Positions 1 through 6,897 of a stretch of 8,078 nt of DNA are shown here, piece after piece (positions within the stretch are counted from its first letter, which is position 1; the number at the start of each line of letters is the position of its first letter). Both the position numbers and the translations under genes were made by a program. A model generated the notes under the pieces. It saw only the letters and a list, made by a program, of their open reading frames with translations. It had not been told where the DNA came from and did not search any database. The stretch is from NCBI GenBank assembly GCA_937961295.1, contig CALGOK010000123.1, forward strand, positions 1 to 8,078. Reading direction: 5' to 3'. The DNA comes from an uncultured Gemmatimonadota bacterium (GTDB lineage: Bacteria > Gemmatimonadota > Gemmatimonadetes > Gemmatimonadales > GWC2-71-9).

Positions 1-14
1 CGTCGCGCGCGACG
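1..14. repeat. 14-bp perfect palindrome at window edge
   Basis: The first 14 bases read CGTCGCGCGCGACG, which is its own reverse complement. As RNA it could form a 5-bp stem with a 4-nt loop. It lies about 90 nt beyond the fusA stop and is the outermost of three palindromes there. High G+C makes such palindromes more frequent by chance, and the flank is cut by the window edge, so its role is unknown. Confidence 0.35.
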
Positions 15-44
15 CCGCCGATCCCTGCCCAGTGCGACCATCCG

Positions 45-65
45 CCGCGCCGACACGCGGCGCGG
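45..65 (-). terminator. GC hairpin downstream of fusA (second)
   Basis: CCGCGCCG (45-52) and CGGCGCGG (58-65) are perfect 8-bp complements around a 5-nt loop. On the fusA transcript this is the second hairpin after the stop codon. There is no U-tract, so it is not a canonical intrinsic terminator. It could be a U-less terminator or a 3'-end stabiliser. The position after the last visible gene of the operon is the main support for the call. Confidence 0.35.
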
Positions 66-77
66 AAGCGGCCGGGT

Positions 78-96
78 GCCGGCGCGCGGCGCCGGC
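78..96 (-). terminator. GC hairpin directly after fusA stop
   Basis: GCCGGCGC (78-85) and GCGCCGGC (89-96) form a perfect 8-bp stem with a 3-nt loop, beginning 7 nt past the fusA stop codon. No run of U follows on the fusA transcript, so this would have to act without a U-tract, with Rho, or as an RNA-stabilising end. Stem perfection, the short loop and the placement support a 3'-end element. Termination itself is inferred. Confidence 0.45.
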
Positions 97-103
97 GTCC
101 GCC

Positions 104-2227
104 CTACTTCGCCGCCGCCTTGCTGATGATCTGCTCGGCGACGTTCTTCGGCACTTCCTCGTAGTGATGGAACTGCATGCTGTACACGGCCCGCCCCTGG
201 GTCGCGCTGCGCAGCGACGTGGAGTAGCCGAACATCTCCGCCAGCGGCACGTGGGCGGTGACCACCTGCGACTCGCCGCGCTGGTTCATCCCGCCGACCT
301 TGCCGCGGCGGCTCGAGAGGTCGCCGATGACCGCGCCGAGGAAGTCCTCGGGGCAGACCACCTCGACGTCCATGATCGGCTCGAGGATCACGCCACCGGC
401 GCTCTTGACCGCGTCCTTGATCGCCATCGAGCCGGCGATCTTGAAGGCCGTCTCGCTCGAGTCGACGTCGTGGTACGAGCCGAACACCAGCTGCACCTTG
501 ACGTCCACCATCGGGTAGCCGGCCAGGATGCCGTTCTCCAGCGCCTCGCGGATGCCGGCCTCGACCGGCTTGATGAACTCGCGCGGGATCACGCCGCCGA
601 CGATCTTGTCCTCGAAGGTGAACCCGGAGCCGGTCTCGCCCGGCTCGACGTTGATCACCACGTGGCCGTACTGGCCCTTGCCGCCCGACTGGCGGATGAA
701 CTTCCCCTCGACCTGCTCGACCCGCTTGGTGATGGTCTCGCGGAACGCCACCTGCGGGCGGCCGACGTTGGCCTCCACCTTGAACTCGCGCTTCATCCGG
801 TCGACCAGCACCTCGAGGTGCAGCTCGCCCATCCCGGCGATGATCGTCTGGCCGGTCTCGGCGTCGGTGCGGACCCGGAACGTCGGGTCCTCCTCGGCCA
901 GCTTCTGCAGCGCGATCGACAGCTTGTCCTGGTCGGCCTTCGACTTCGGCTCGATCGCCACGTCGATCACCGGCTCGGGGAACTTCATCGCCTCGAGGAT
1001 CACCGGCTTGTCCTCGTCGCACAGCGTGTCGCCGGTGCGGGTGTCCTTGAGCCCGATCGCCGCGCCGATGTCGCCCGCGAGGACCTCCTCGATCTCGTCG
1101 CGCTTGTTGGCGTGCATCTGCAGCAGGCGGCCGACCCGCTCCTTCTTGTCCTTCGACGCGTTGTAGACGTAGCTGCCCGACTCGAGCTTGCCCGAGTACA
1201 CGCGGAAGTAGGTGAGCCGGCCCACGAACGGGTCGGTCGCCACCTTGAAGGCCAGCGCCGAGAAGGGCTCGCCGTCGGCGGCGCGGCGCTCGACCACGTG
1301 CAGCTCGTCGTCCGGCGCGTGGCCCACGATCGCGGGCACGTCGACCGGCGACGGCAGGTAGTCGATGACCGCGTCGAGCATCGCCTGGACGCCCTTGTTC
1401 TTGAACGCGGCGCCGCAGAGCACCGGCACGAACTCCAGCGCCAGCGTCGCCTTGCGGATTGCCTGCCGGATCTCGGCCTCGGTCAGCACCTCGCCGCCGA
1501 GGTACTTCTCCATCAGCGCCTCGTCATGCTCGACCGCCGCCTCGATCGCCTCGTGGCGCGCCTGCTCCACGGCGTCGCGGAACTCGGCCGGGCAGTCGAC
1601 GACCTGGAACTTCTTGCCCATGGTCGTGTCGTCGAAGATGTACTGGCGCCGGGTGATGACGTCGATGTGCCCCGTGAACGTCTCGCCCGAGCCGACCGGC
1701 AGCTGCAGCGGGTACGCCTTGCGCGAGAGCCGGTCGCGGATCATCGCCACGCAGCGCTCGAAGTTGGCGCCGACGCGGTCCATCTTGTTCGAGAAGATCA
1801 TCCGCGGCACGCGGTACCGGTCGGCCTGCTTCCAGACCGTCTCGGTCTGCGGCTCCACGCCGGCCACCGAGTCGAGCAGCGCCACCGCGCCGTCGAGCAC
1901 GCGCAGCGACCGCTCCACCTCGACCGTGAAGTCGACGTGGCCCGGGGTGTCGATGATGTTGATCCGGTACTCGGCGCCGGTGCCCAGCTCGTCGCTCTCG
2001 CCATGGCGCATCCAGAAGCAGGTCGTGGCCGCGGAGGTGATGGTGATCCCCCGCTCCTGCTCCTGCTCCATCCAGTCCATGGTAGCCGCACCGTCATGGA
2101 CCTCGCCGATCTTGTGCGACTTCCCCGTGTAGTAGAGGACGCGCTCGGTCGTCGTGGTCTTCCCGGCATCGATGTGGGCCATGATGCCGATGTTGCGGTA
2201 CAGCTCGATCGGATGCTTGCGCGCCAT
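104..2227 (-). CDS. fusA: Translation elongation factor G
   Basis: EF-G is a cytoplasmic GTPase that drives tRNA-mRNA translocation and, with ribosome recycling factor, helps split ribosomes. The 707-residue product is a normal length and all parts are visible. The P-loop AHIDAGKTTTTER lies at residues 17-29, switch I RGITITSAATT at 59-69, DTPGH at 93-97 with the catalytic His97, and NKMD at 147-150. Domain IV contains GGKGQYGHVV and domain V ends in the usual Met/Phe-rich region. The start ATG at 2227 gives the canonical opening MARKHPIELYRNIGIMAHID. The frame stays open 38 codons further upstream, but that stretch is unlike EF-G. The ribosome-binding site is weak (GGACGAAGAG just before ATG). 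It is the third gene of the str operon, 252 nt after rpsG. No tuf gene follows within the visible 103 nt. No disrupted motif was seen. Identification is firm. Confidence 0.98.
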   Translation of the reverse strand: MARKHPIELYRNIGIMAHIDAGKTTTTERVLYYTGKSHKIGEVHDGAATMDWMEQEQERGITITSAATTCFWMRHGESDELGTGAEYRINIIDTPGHVDFTVEVERSLRVLDGAVALLDSVAGVEPQTETVWKQADRYRVPRMIFSNKMDRVGANFERCVAMIRDRLSRKAYPLQLPVGSGETFTGHIDVITRRQYIFDDTTMGKKFQVVDCPAEFRDAVEQARHEAIEAAVEHDEALMEKYLGGEVLTEAEIRQAIRKATLALEFVPVLCGAAFKNKGVQAMLDAVIDYLPSPVDVPAIVGHAPDDELHVVERRAADGEPFSALAFKVATDPFVGRLTYFRVYSGKLESGSYVYNASKDKKERVGRLLQMHANKRDEIEEVLAGDIGAAIGLKDTRTGDTLCDEDKPVILEAMKFPEPVIDVAIEPKSKADQDKLSIALQKLAEEDPTFRVRTDAETGQTIIAGMGELHLEVLVDRMKREFKVEANVGRPQVAFRETITKRVEQVEGKFIRQSGGKGQYGHVVINVEPGETGSGFTFEDKIVGGVIPREFIKPVEAGIREALENGILAGYPMVDVKVQLVFGSYHDVDSSETAFKIAGSMAIKDAVKSAGGVILEPIMDVEVVCPEDFLGAVIGDLSSRRGKVGGMNQRGESQVVTAHVPLAEMFGYSTSLRSATQGRAVYSMQFHHYEEVPKNVAEQIISKAAAK

Positions 2228-2241
2228 GTCTCTTCGTCCGT

Positions 2242-2344
2242 CCCCAGCGAAAAAGCGGGGCGACCAGCCGGGCCGTGGCCCGCGGTATCGCTCCGCGCCT
2301 CGTCCGGCCCGGAGGCCGTGACGGGGATGCCCACAGGACATCCC
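2242..2344 (-). promoter_or_regulatory. Structured leader before fusA: four hairpins
   Basis: The 100 nt upstream of fusA contain four potential stem-loops in a row on the mRNA strand. One at 2344-2324 has GGGATG pairing with CATCCC, continued by two C-G pairs and one U-G pair to a 3-nt loop, giving 9 pairs in all. One at 2318-2305 has CGGCC pairing with GGCCG around 4 nt. One at 2282-2269 has CGGGC pairing with GCCCG around 4 nt. One at 2260-2242 has CCCCGC pairing with GC and GGGG across a one-base bulge, with a U-rich loop, ending 14 nt before the start codon. Such density could be chance at this G+C. A leader that tunes EF-G translation separately from S12 and S7 is an inference. No convincing internal promoter was found. 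Confidence 0.35.
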
Positions 2345-2412
2345 GGCGTTTGTCCGAGGAATCAGAGGTGGGCGGGGATCTCTCCGCTCACGTGACTCCG
2401 ATGTTCGTTCAG

Positions 2413-2474
2413 CTCCCCTCGCCCTTCGCGCCTCGCGATGTCGCCGCGACGGGCGAGGGGCGAAGCGCGAGGAG
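2413..2474 (-). promoter_or_regulatory. Long imperfect hairpin just after rpsG stop
   Basis: The arms 2413-2436 and 2453-2474 are complementary in blocks of 4, 4, 6 and 6 bp, separated by a 2-nt bulge and two single mismatches, for 20 pairs (21 with the flanking 2412-2475 pair). The 16-nt loop itself contains GTCGC/GCGAC. On the transcript the stem begins five or six bases after the rpsG stop codon. No U-tract follows, so a standard intrinsic terminator is unlikely. Plausible roles are partial attenuation between rpsG and fusA, an RNase processing site, or 3'-end protection of an rpsL-rpsG message. The pairing is read directly from the sequence; the role is inferred. Confidence 0.5.
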
Positions 2475-2479
2475 CGCGG

Positions 2480-2946
2480 TCACCAGCGGTAGTGCGCGAA
2501 CGCCCGGTTGGCCTCGGCCATCCGGTGCGTGTCTTCCTTCTTCTTGATGGTGCTCCCCTCGCCCTTGCTGGCCAGGATGAGCTCCGCCGCCAGCCGCTCG
2601 GCCATGGTCTTCTCGCCGCGCGCCCGCGCGAACGAGATCAGCCACCGCATCGCCAGCGCGGTCCGCCGCTCGGGGCGCACCTCGACCGGCACCTGCAGCG
2701 AGGCGCCGCCGACCCGGCGGCTCTTCACCTCGACCGCCGGCTTGGCGTTGTTCACCGCCTGCTTGAAGACCGCCACCCCGGGCTGGCCGGTGCGCTCCTC
2801 GATCAGGTCCATCGCCCGGTAGAAGATCGACTCCGCCAGCGACTTCTTCCCCTCGAACATCAGGTTGCTGACGAACTTCGACACCGTCTGCGAGTCGTAG
2901 CGCGGGTCGGGCGGCACCGGCCGCTTCACGGCCTTGTTGCGGCGGC

Positions 2947-2950
<4 letters not shown>
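2480..2950 (-). CDS. rpsG: 30S ribosomal protein S7 (uS7)
   Basis: S7 is a primary 16S rRNA-binding protein that nucleates assembly of the 30S head and lies near the E site and mRNA exit. The 156-residue product matches the usual bacterial length. It opens MSRRNKAVKRPVPPDPRY and ends with the near-invariant HRMAEANRAFAHYRW. The FEGKKSLAE segment near residues 33-41 and VKSRRVGGASLQVPVEV near 75-91 are also typical. The start codon is GTG at 2950, embedded in the rpsL stop as GTGA. Only a weak GGTGG lies upstream, so translation is probably coupled to rpsL. In enterobacteria S7 represses this operon by binding the S12-S7 junction. Here the junction is too short for that structure, so any feedback would have to work differently. 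That last point is inference. Confidence 0.98.
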
Positions 2951-3330
<380 letters not shown>

Positions 3331-3393
3331 CGGTTTCCGGTCTGACAGCCCAAAACACGGCCGATCCGGAACTGCCCGAATCGGCGACAGACC
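3331..3393 (-). promoter_or_regulatory. rpsL 5' leader with closing helix
   Basis: The predicted leader runs from near 3390 to the rpsL start. GGTCTG at its 5' end (3393-3388) can pair with CAGACC (3344-3339), which directly abuts the GGAAA ribosome-binding site at 3338-3334. This would close the whole leader into one domain. Six pairs over about 60 nt could easily arise by chance. The position of the arms, at the likely transcript start and next to the ribosome-binding site, is the only reason to note it. Confidence 0.25.
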
Positions 3394-3396
3394 CCA

Positions 3397-3425
3397 ATAA
3401 TACCGGACTTCAAGGGGGCGGTCAA
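3397..3425 (-). promoter_or_regulatory. Sigma70-type promoter of the str operon
   Basis: On the minus strand TTGACC (3425-3420) and TATTAT (3402-3397) are separated by exactly 17 bp. Each hexamer differs from the housekeeping consensus at one base, TTGACC from TTGACA and TATTAT from TATAAT. The AT-rich -10 stands out sharply in this GC-rich DNA. Transcription would start near 3388-3391, giving a leader of about 60 nt before rpsL. Location directly upstream of the first gene of a highly expressed operon strengthens the call. Confidence 0.85.
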
Positions 3426-3621
3426 GGAGCGCCCCCCGACCGGCAACGCGCCCCGCGGCGCGGCCCCCGCGCCACACCCCATCCGGGACATCCGGTATAC
3501 GTCTTGCCCCTCTCCGGTGCGCTGGCCGAAGGTCTCCGCACACCGGACCGGGCCCACCGGGGGGGGCCACCCCGCCCCGGCCCGGACGGCGTGCGCCCCC
3601 CCTCCGTCGGAAAGTGGCGTC
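3426..3621 (+). other. Upstream region of the glycan operon, G/C runs
   Basis: This stretch separates the rpsL promoter from the exporter permease. I see no gene in it. It holds a run of eight G (3559-3566) and a run of seven C (3596-3602), which could pair as a stem ending 6 nt before the GGAAAG ribosome-binding site (3609-3614). A TATACG at 3496 resembles a -10 box on the plus strand, but no -35 match lies 16-18 bp upstream. The operon's promoter is therefore not identified. It may use a different sigma factor or an activator. Confidence 0.4.
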
Positions 3622-4524
3622 ATGGCGCAGTTTGGCACCCGATCGGCACCCGGGCAGGGGTCCCGCGACGAGTCCGCCGCGGGCGCCCCCGCGCGCTCGC
3701 AGGGGGTCCGGCCCCGCGGCCATTCCGTGGCGTCGGCGCCACACGGCGGGGGCGGCGCGGCCCGGCTGGCGTACCTCCGCGACCTGATGACCGAGCTGGT
3801 TCGCCGCGACCTCAGCCTCCGCTACAAGCGGTCGGTGCTCGGGCTGGCCTGGTCGCTGCTGACCCCGCTCACCCAGCTGCTGGTGCTGCGCTTCGTGTTC
3901 ACCGTGGTGCTGCCGCTCGAGATCCCCAACTACACCGCCTTCCTGTTCACCGGGATCCTGGTCTGGAGCTGGCTCGCCTCCGCGCTCGACCAGGCCGCCG
4001 GGTCGATCGTGGACAACCGGGAGCTGGTGCGCCTGGCCGGGTTCCCGGTGGCCGTCCTGCCGGCAGTGACCGTGGCCGCCAACCTGACACAGTTCGTCTT
4101 CGCGCTGCCGATCCTCGCCCTCTTCCTCTGGCTCGGCGGCGGGGTGCCGCTCAGCGCCGCCCCGCTGCTCCTCCCGGTGCTGGTGGCGCTCCAGTTCCTC
4201 TTCATCCTGAGCGGCGCCTACTTCGTGGCCGCACTCCACGTGACCTTCCGCGACGTCAAGCACCTCCTCGGCATCGGGCTCACCCTGGGCTTCTACCTCA
4301 CCCCGGTGTTCTACGAGGCGAGCCAGGCGCCCGACCGCTACGCCGCGCTCTACCGGTTCAACCCGATGCGCCACCTGATCGGGGCCTACCGGGACATCCT
4401 CCTCCACGCCCGCCTCCCCGATCCGGTCCCGCTGGCCGGGGTTGCCCTCGGCAGCATCGTGCTCCTCGTGCTGGGCTACCGGCTCTTCGCCCGGGCGTCC
4501 TCGCACTTCGTCGACGAGCTGTGA
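3622..4524 (+). CDS. ABC-2 type polysaccharide exporter permease (Wzm/TagG-like)
   Basis: This is an inner-membrane subunit of an ABC exporter that moves lipid-linked polysaccharide, such as O-antigen, capsule or teichoic acid-like polymer, out of the cytoplasm. The 300-residue product has the family entry motif LVRRDLSLRYKRSVLGLAWSL around residues 58-79. About six membrane segments follow, near residues 73-98, 104-124, 143-175, 183-208, 220-236 and 273-292. FNPMRHLIGAYRDILL, typical of this family, precedes the last segment. ATG 3622 is chosen because GGAAAG lies 7 nt upstream. It gives a roughly 48-residue Gly/Ala/Ser/Pro-rich N-terminal tail absent from most relatives, so a start at GTG 3727 or ATG 3787 is possible. 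The partner ATPase begins 2 nt after the stop. The exported polymer cannot be read from the sequence. Confidence 0.9.
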   Translation: MAQFGTRSAPGQGSRDESAAGAPARSQGVRPRGHSVASAPHGGGGAARLAYLRDLMTELVRRDLSLRYKRSVLGLAWSLLTPLTQLLVLRFVFTVVLPLEIPNYTAFLFTGILVWSWLASALDQAAGSIVDNRELVRLAGFPVAVLPAVTVAANLTQFVFALPILALFLWLGGGVPLSAAPLLLPVLVALQFLFILSGAYFVAALHVTFRDVKHLLGIGLTLGFYLTPVFYEASQAPDRYAALYRFNPMRHLIGAYRDILLHARLPDPVPLAGVALGSIVLLVLGYRLFARASSHFVDEL

Positions 4525-4526
4525 CG

Positions 4527-5273
4527 ATGGCCACGGCGATCGAGGTGCGGGGTCTCTCCAAGTGTTTCCGGGTCCATCATGCCTGGCGGCCCCGGTCGTT
4601 CCACGAGGCGCTGATTCGCGGCTTCCGCCGGCTCGCCCCGGACGAGGTGTTCTGGGCGCTGCGCGACATCGACCTCGATGTGGCGCAGGGAGCCGCCGTG
4701 GGCCTGGTCGGCGACAATGGCGCCGGCAAGTCGACCCTGCTCCGCCTGCTGGCCCGGGTCGGCCTGCCGGACAGCGGCACCATCCGGCTGCACGGCCGGG
4801 TCGGCGCGGTGCTCGACCTCGGGGCCGGCTTCCACGGCGACCTGACCGGCCGGGAGAACGTGATGCTCGGCGGCGTGATCGGCGGGCTCTCGCGCCGGGA
4901 GGTGCGCGCCGCATTCCCGGCCATCGTGGAGTTCGCCGGGCTGGAGGACTGGATCGACAATCCGCTCCGCACCTACAGCACCGGGATGCGGATGCGCCTG
5001 GCGTTCTCGGTCGCCACGGCGGTGCGACCGGACGTGCTGCTGGTCGACGAGATCCTCGGCGTGGGTGACGCCACGTTCCAGCAGAAGTGCGCGGTCCGCA
5101 TCGACGAGCTCCGCGCCGCGGGGTCGACGATGGTGGTCTGCTCACACCACGGCGAGACGATCCGCGAGCTGTGCGACACGGCGGTCTGGCTCGAGCGCGG
5201 CCGGATCGCCAGCCTGGGTGACGCCGCGACAGTGATGGATGCCTACCAGCATGCCACACGGCCCGATGCCTGA
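4527..5273 (+). CDS. ABC transporter ATPase for polysaccharide export (Wzt/TagH-like)
   Basis: This is the cytoplasmic nucleotide-binding subunit that powers the permease encoded just upstream. In its 248 residues the Walker A GDNGAGKST is at 62-70 and LDLGAGFHGDLTGREN, diagnostic of the polysaccharide-export branch, is at 96-111. The signature loop YSTGM is at 150-154, Walker B VLLVDE at 170-175 followed by GVGDATFQQKC, and the H-loop His at 207. The residues before the Walker A (about 17-40) include the short insert WRPRSFHEALIRG often seen in Wzt and TagH proteins. The protein stops soon after the ATPase core. The C-terminal domain of about 150-200 residues that recognises the capped glycan end in some Wzt proteins is absent. 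Export should therefore not depend on that kind of cap. ATG 4527 follows the permease stop by 2 nt, implying coupled synthesis. Confidence 0.92.
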   Translation: MATAIEVRGLSKCFRVHHAWRPRSFHEALIRGFRRLAPDEVFWALRDIDLDVAQGAAVGLVGDNGAGKSTLLRLLARVGLPDSGTIRLHGRVGAVLDLGAGFHGDLTGRENVMLGGVIGGLSRREVRAAFPAIVEFAGLEDWIDNPLRTYSTGMRMRLAFSVATAVRPDVLLVDEILGVGDATFQQKCAVRIDELRAAGSTMVVCSHHGETIRELCDTAVWLERGRIASLGDAATVMDAYQHATRPDA

Positions 5274-6897
5274 ACACCCGCCTGCGGCCCCGGCCCCCGA
5301 GCGGGTCGTGATCGAACGGGTCTTCCGCCCGGCCGATTGGGCCGCGTTCGTCGCCCTCTCCGCCTTCGGGCTGGCCGCGCTGGGGTGGTTCTGGACGGCG
5401 TGGCTCCACGATGGCCTCGGCGGCCAGCCCTGGCTCCGCCTGCTGATGATCGGGGTGCTGCTGGCGCTGCTGGTCAACCAGCAGGGCCGCTGGCTCCTGC
5501 TGCTGCCGATGCGCCGCCCGCGGCCGATGCCGGCGCCGACGGGACTGCGGGTCGCGGTGGTCACCACGTTCGTGCCCGGCGCGGAATCCGTCGAGATGGT
5601 CGAGGCGACCCTGCGCGCCATGACCGCCATGCGCTACCCGCACGACAGCTGGCTGCTCGATGAAGGCGACGACCCCGACGTCCGCGCCGCCTGCGAGCGA
5701 CTCGGGGTGCGTCACTTCTCCCGCAAGGGCGAGCCGACCCTCGCCACGGACGAAGGGCCGTTCCGGGCCAAGACCAAGCACGGCAACTACAACGCGTGGC
5801 TGCACGCCGTCGGCTTCGCGAACTACGATGTGCTGGTCGCCTTCGACCCCGATCACGTCCCGGAACCCGAGTACCTCGACGGGGTGCTCGGATACTTCCG
5901 TGACCCGGGCGTCGGCTACGTGCAGGTGGCGCAGGCGTACTACAACCAGGACGCCAGCTTCATCGCGCGCGGCGCCGCCGAGGAGACCTACGCCTACTTC
6001 TCGGCGATCCAGATGGCCGGGTATGGCATGGGGTATCCGATCATCGTCGGCGGCCACAATGCACACCGGATGGAGGCGCTCCGGGCGATGGGCGGCCTGG
6101 CCGCGCACGACGCCGACGACCTCATGCTCACGCTGCGCTATCGCGCCGCCGGGTGGCAGGGGGTGTACCACCCCGCGATCCTGGCGCGCGGGCTCACGCC
6201 GGTGGACTGGCGCGGATACCTGGTCCAGCAGCGGCGCTGGGCGCGCTCGGTGCTCGACCTCAAGTTTCGCCACAACGGCCCCTTCGCGCGGAAGCTCCCG
6301 CTGCGGTCGCGCGCCATGAGCCTGCTCCACGGCCTCAACTTCCTCCACCGTTCGCTGGCGCACGCGCTGCTCGCGCTCGTCCTGGTGTACCTCTGCGCCA
6401 CCGGGCGGACCATCGCGCTCCTCACCGAGCGGATGCTGCTGCCGTCGATCGCGCTTGCGCTCGTGCTCGCCATGCAGGAGTTCTTCCGGCAGCGGTTCTA
6501 CCTCGACTGGACCCGCGAGTCGGGACTGCATTGGCGCGGAGGCCTGCTGGGCTTCGCCAAGTGGCCCTGGTTCCTGCTGGCGATCGCCGATGCCGTGACG
6601 GGTCGCGAGGTGGGGTACGTGGTCACCCGCAAGGCGTCGAGTGCCGGGATCTACTGGCCGTTCGTGACCTGGCAGCTCGGACTCGCCGGCACGATCGGAC
6701 TCGCATGGTGGCTCGGCAGCCGAGGTCCCGGCGAGTCCGTGGTGGTCGCCGCGATCGGGGCGAGCGTCGCGACGGTCGCCGTGGGCCTCGCGCTGCACGC
6801 CCTCCGCGCGCCGCCGGCGTCCTACGAGCCGGCACGGGCGCGCAGCAGCGTGGCATCCGTCGCCTCGACGCCATCCGAGTTCAGCGGGGTACCGTGA
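5266..6897 (+). CDS. Membrane family 2 glycosyltransferase, cellulose-synthase-like
   Basis: This is an integral-membrane glycosyltransferase that likely adds sugars from a nucleotide-sugar donor to a growing polysaccharide. Counting from ATG 5266 it has 543 residues. Two N-terminal membrane segments (about 24-46 and 56-72) precede the catalytic domain. LLDEGDD has its Asp at 132, the metal-binding FDPDH lies at 193-197, and GGHNAHR follows in place of the usual GTNAxxR. DADD at 282-285 sits where TED usually supplies the base, and QQRRW is at 321-325. About five more membrane segments follow, with TGREVGYVVTRK between them. This order matches BcsA and other processive synthases, but there is no PilZ domain. 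In-frame ATGs also occur at 5239 and 5251. I prefer 5266 because it overlaps the ATPase gene least (8 nt). None has a good ribosome-binding site. The sugar and product are unknown. Confidence 0.88.
   Translation: MPEHPPAAPAPERVVIERVFRPADWAAFVALSAFGLAALGWFWTAWLHDGLGGQPWLRLLMIGVLLALLVNQQGRWLLLLPMRRPRPMPAPTGLRVAVVTTFVPGAESVEMVEATLRAMTAMRYPHDSWLLDEGDDPDVRAACERLGVRHFSRKGEPTLATDEGPFRAKTKHGNYNAWLHAVGFANYDVLVAFDPDHVPEPEYLDGVLGYFRDPGVGYVQVAQAYYNQDASFIARGAAEETYAYFSAIQMAGYGMGYPIIVGGHNAHRMEALRAMGGLAAHDADDLMLTLRYRAAGWQGVYHPAILARGLTPVDWRGYLVQQRRWARSVLDLKFRHNGPFARKLPLRSRAMSLLHGLNFLHRSLAHALLALVLVYLCATGRTIALLTERMLLPSIALALVLAMQEFFRQRFYLDWTRESGLHWRGGLLGFAKWPWFLLAIADAVTGREVGYVVTRKASSAGIYWPFVTWQLGLAGTIGLAWWLGSRGPGESVVVAAIGASVATVAVGLALHALRAPPASYEPARARSSVASVASTPSEFSGVP

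Noticed and set aside
2228..2341. Upstream start for fusA adding 38 residues
   Set aside because: The extra residues do not resemble EF-G, and the ATG at 2227 gives the conserved N-terminus.
32..2395. A 787-codon plus-strand open frame opposite fusA
   Set aside because: It is antisense to a full, motif-complete EF-G gene. Its product is a monotonous Arg/Leu/Asp/His/Val-rich sequence typical of reverse-strand reading of GC-rich coding DNA.
3494..3501. TATAC sequence as a promoter -10 on either strand
   Set aside because: No reasonable -35 hexamer lies 16-18 bp upstream on either strand, so I did not call a promoter for the glycan operon.
3504..4526. Upstream extension of the ATPase frame, giving a 589-residue protein
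   Set aside because: The extension overlaps the permease gene in another frame and is Pro/Arg-rich. The ATPase core begins at ATG 4527, 2 nt after the permease stop.
5239..5265. ATG 5239 or 5251 as the family 2 glycosyltransferase start
   Set aside because: Both lengthen the overlap with the ATPase gene and add a non-conserved MPTSMPHGP tail without a better ribosome-binding site. They cannot be fully excluded.
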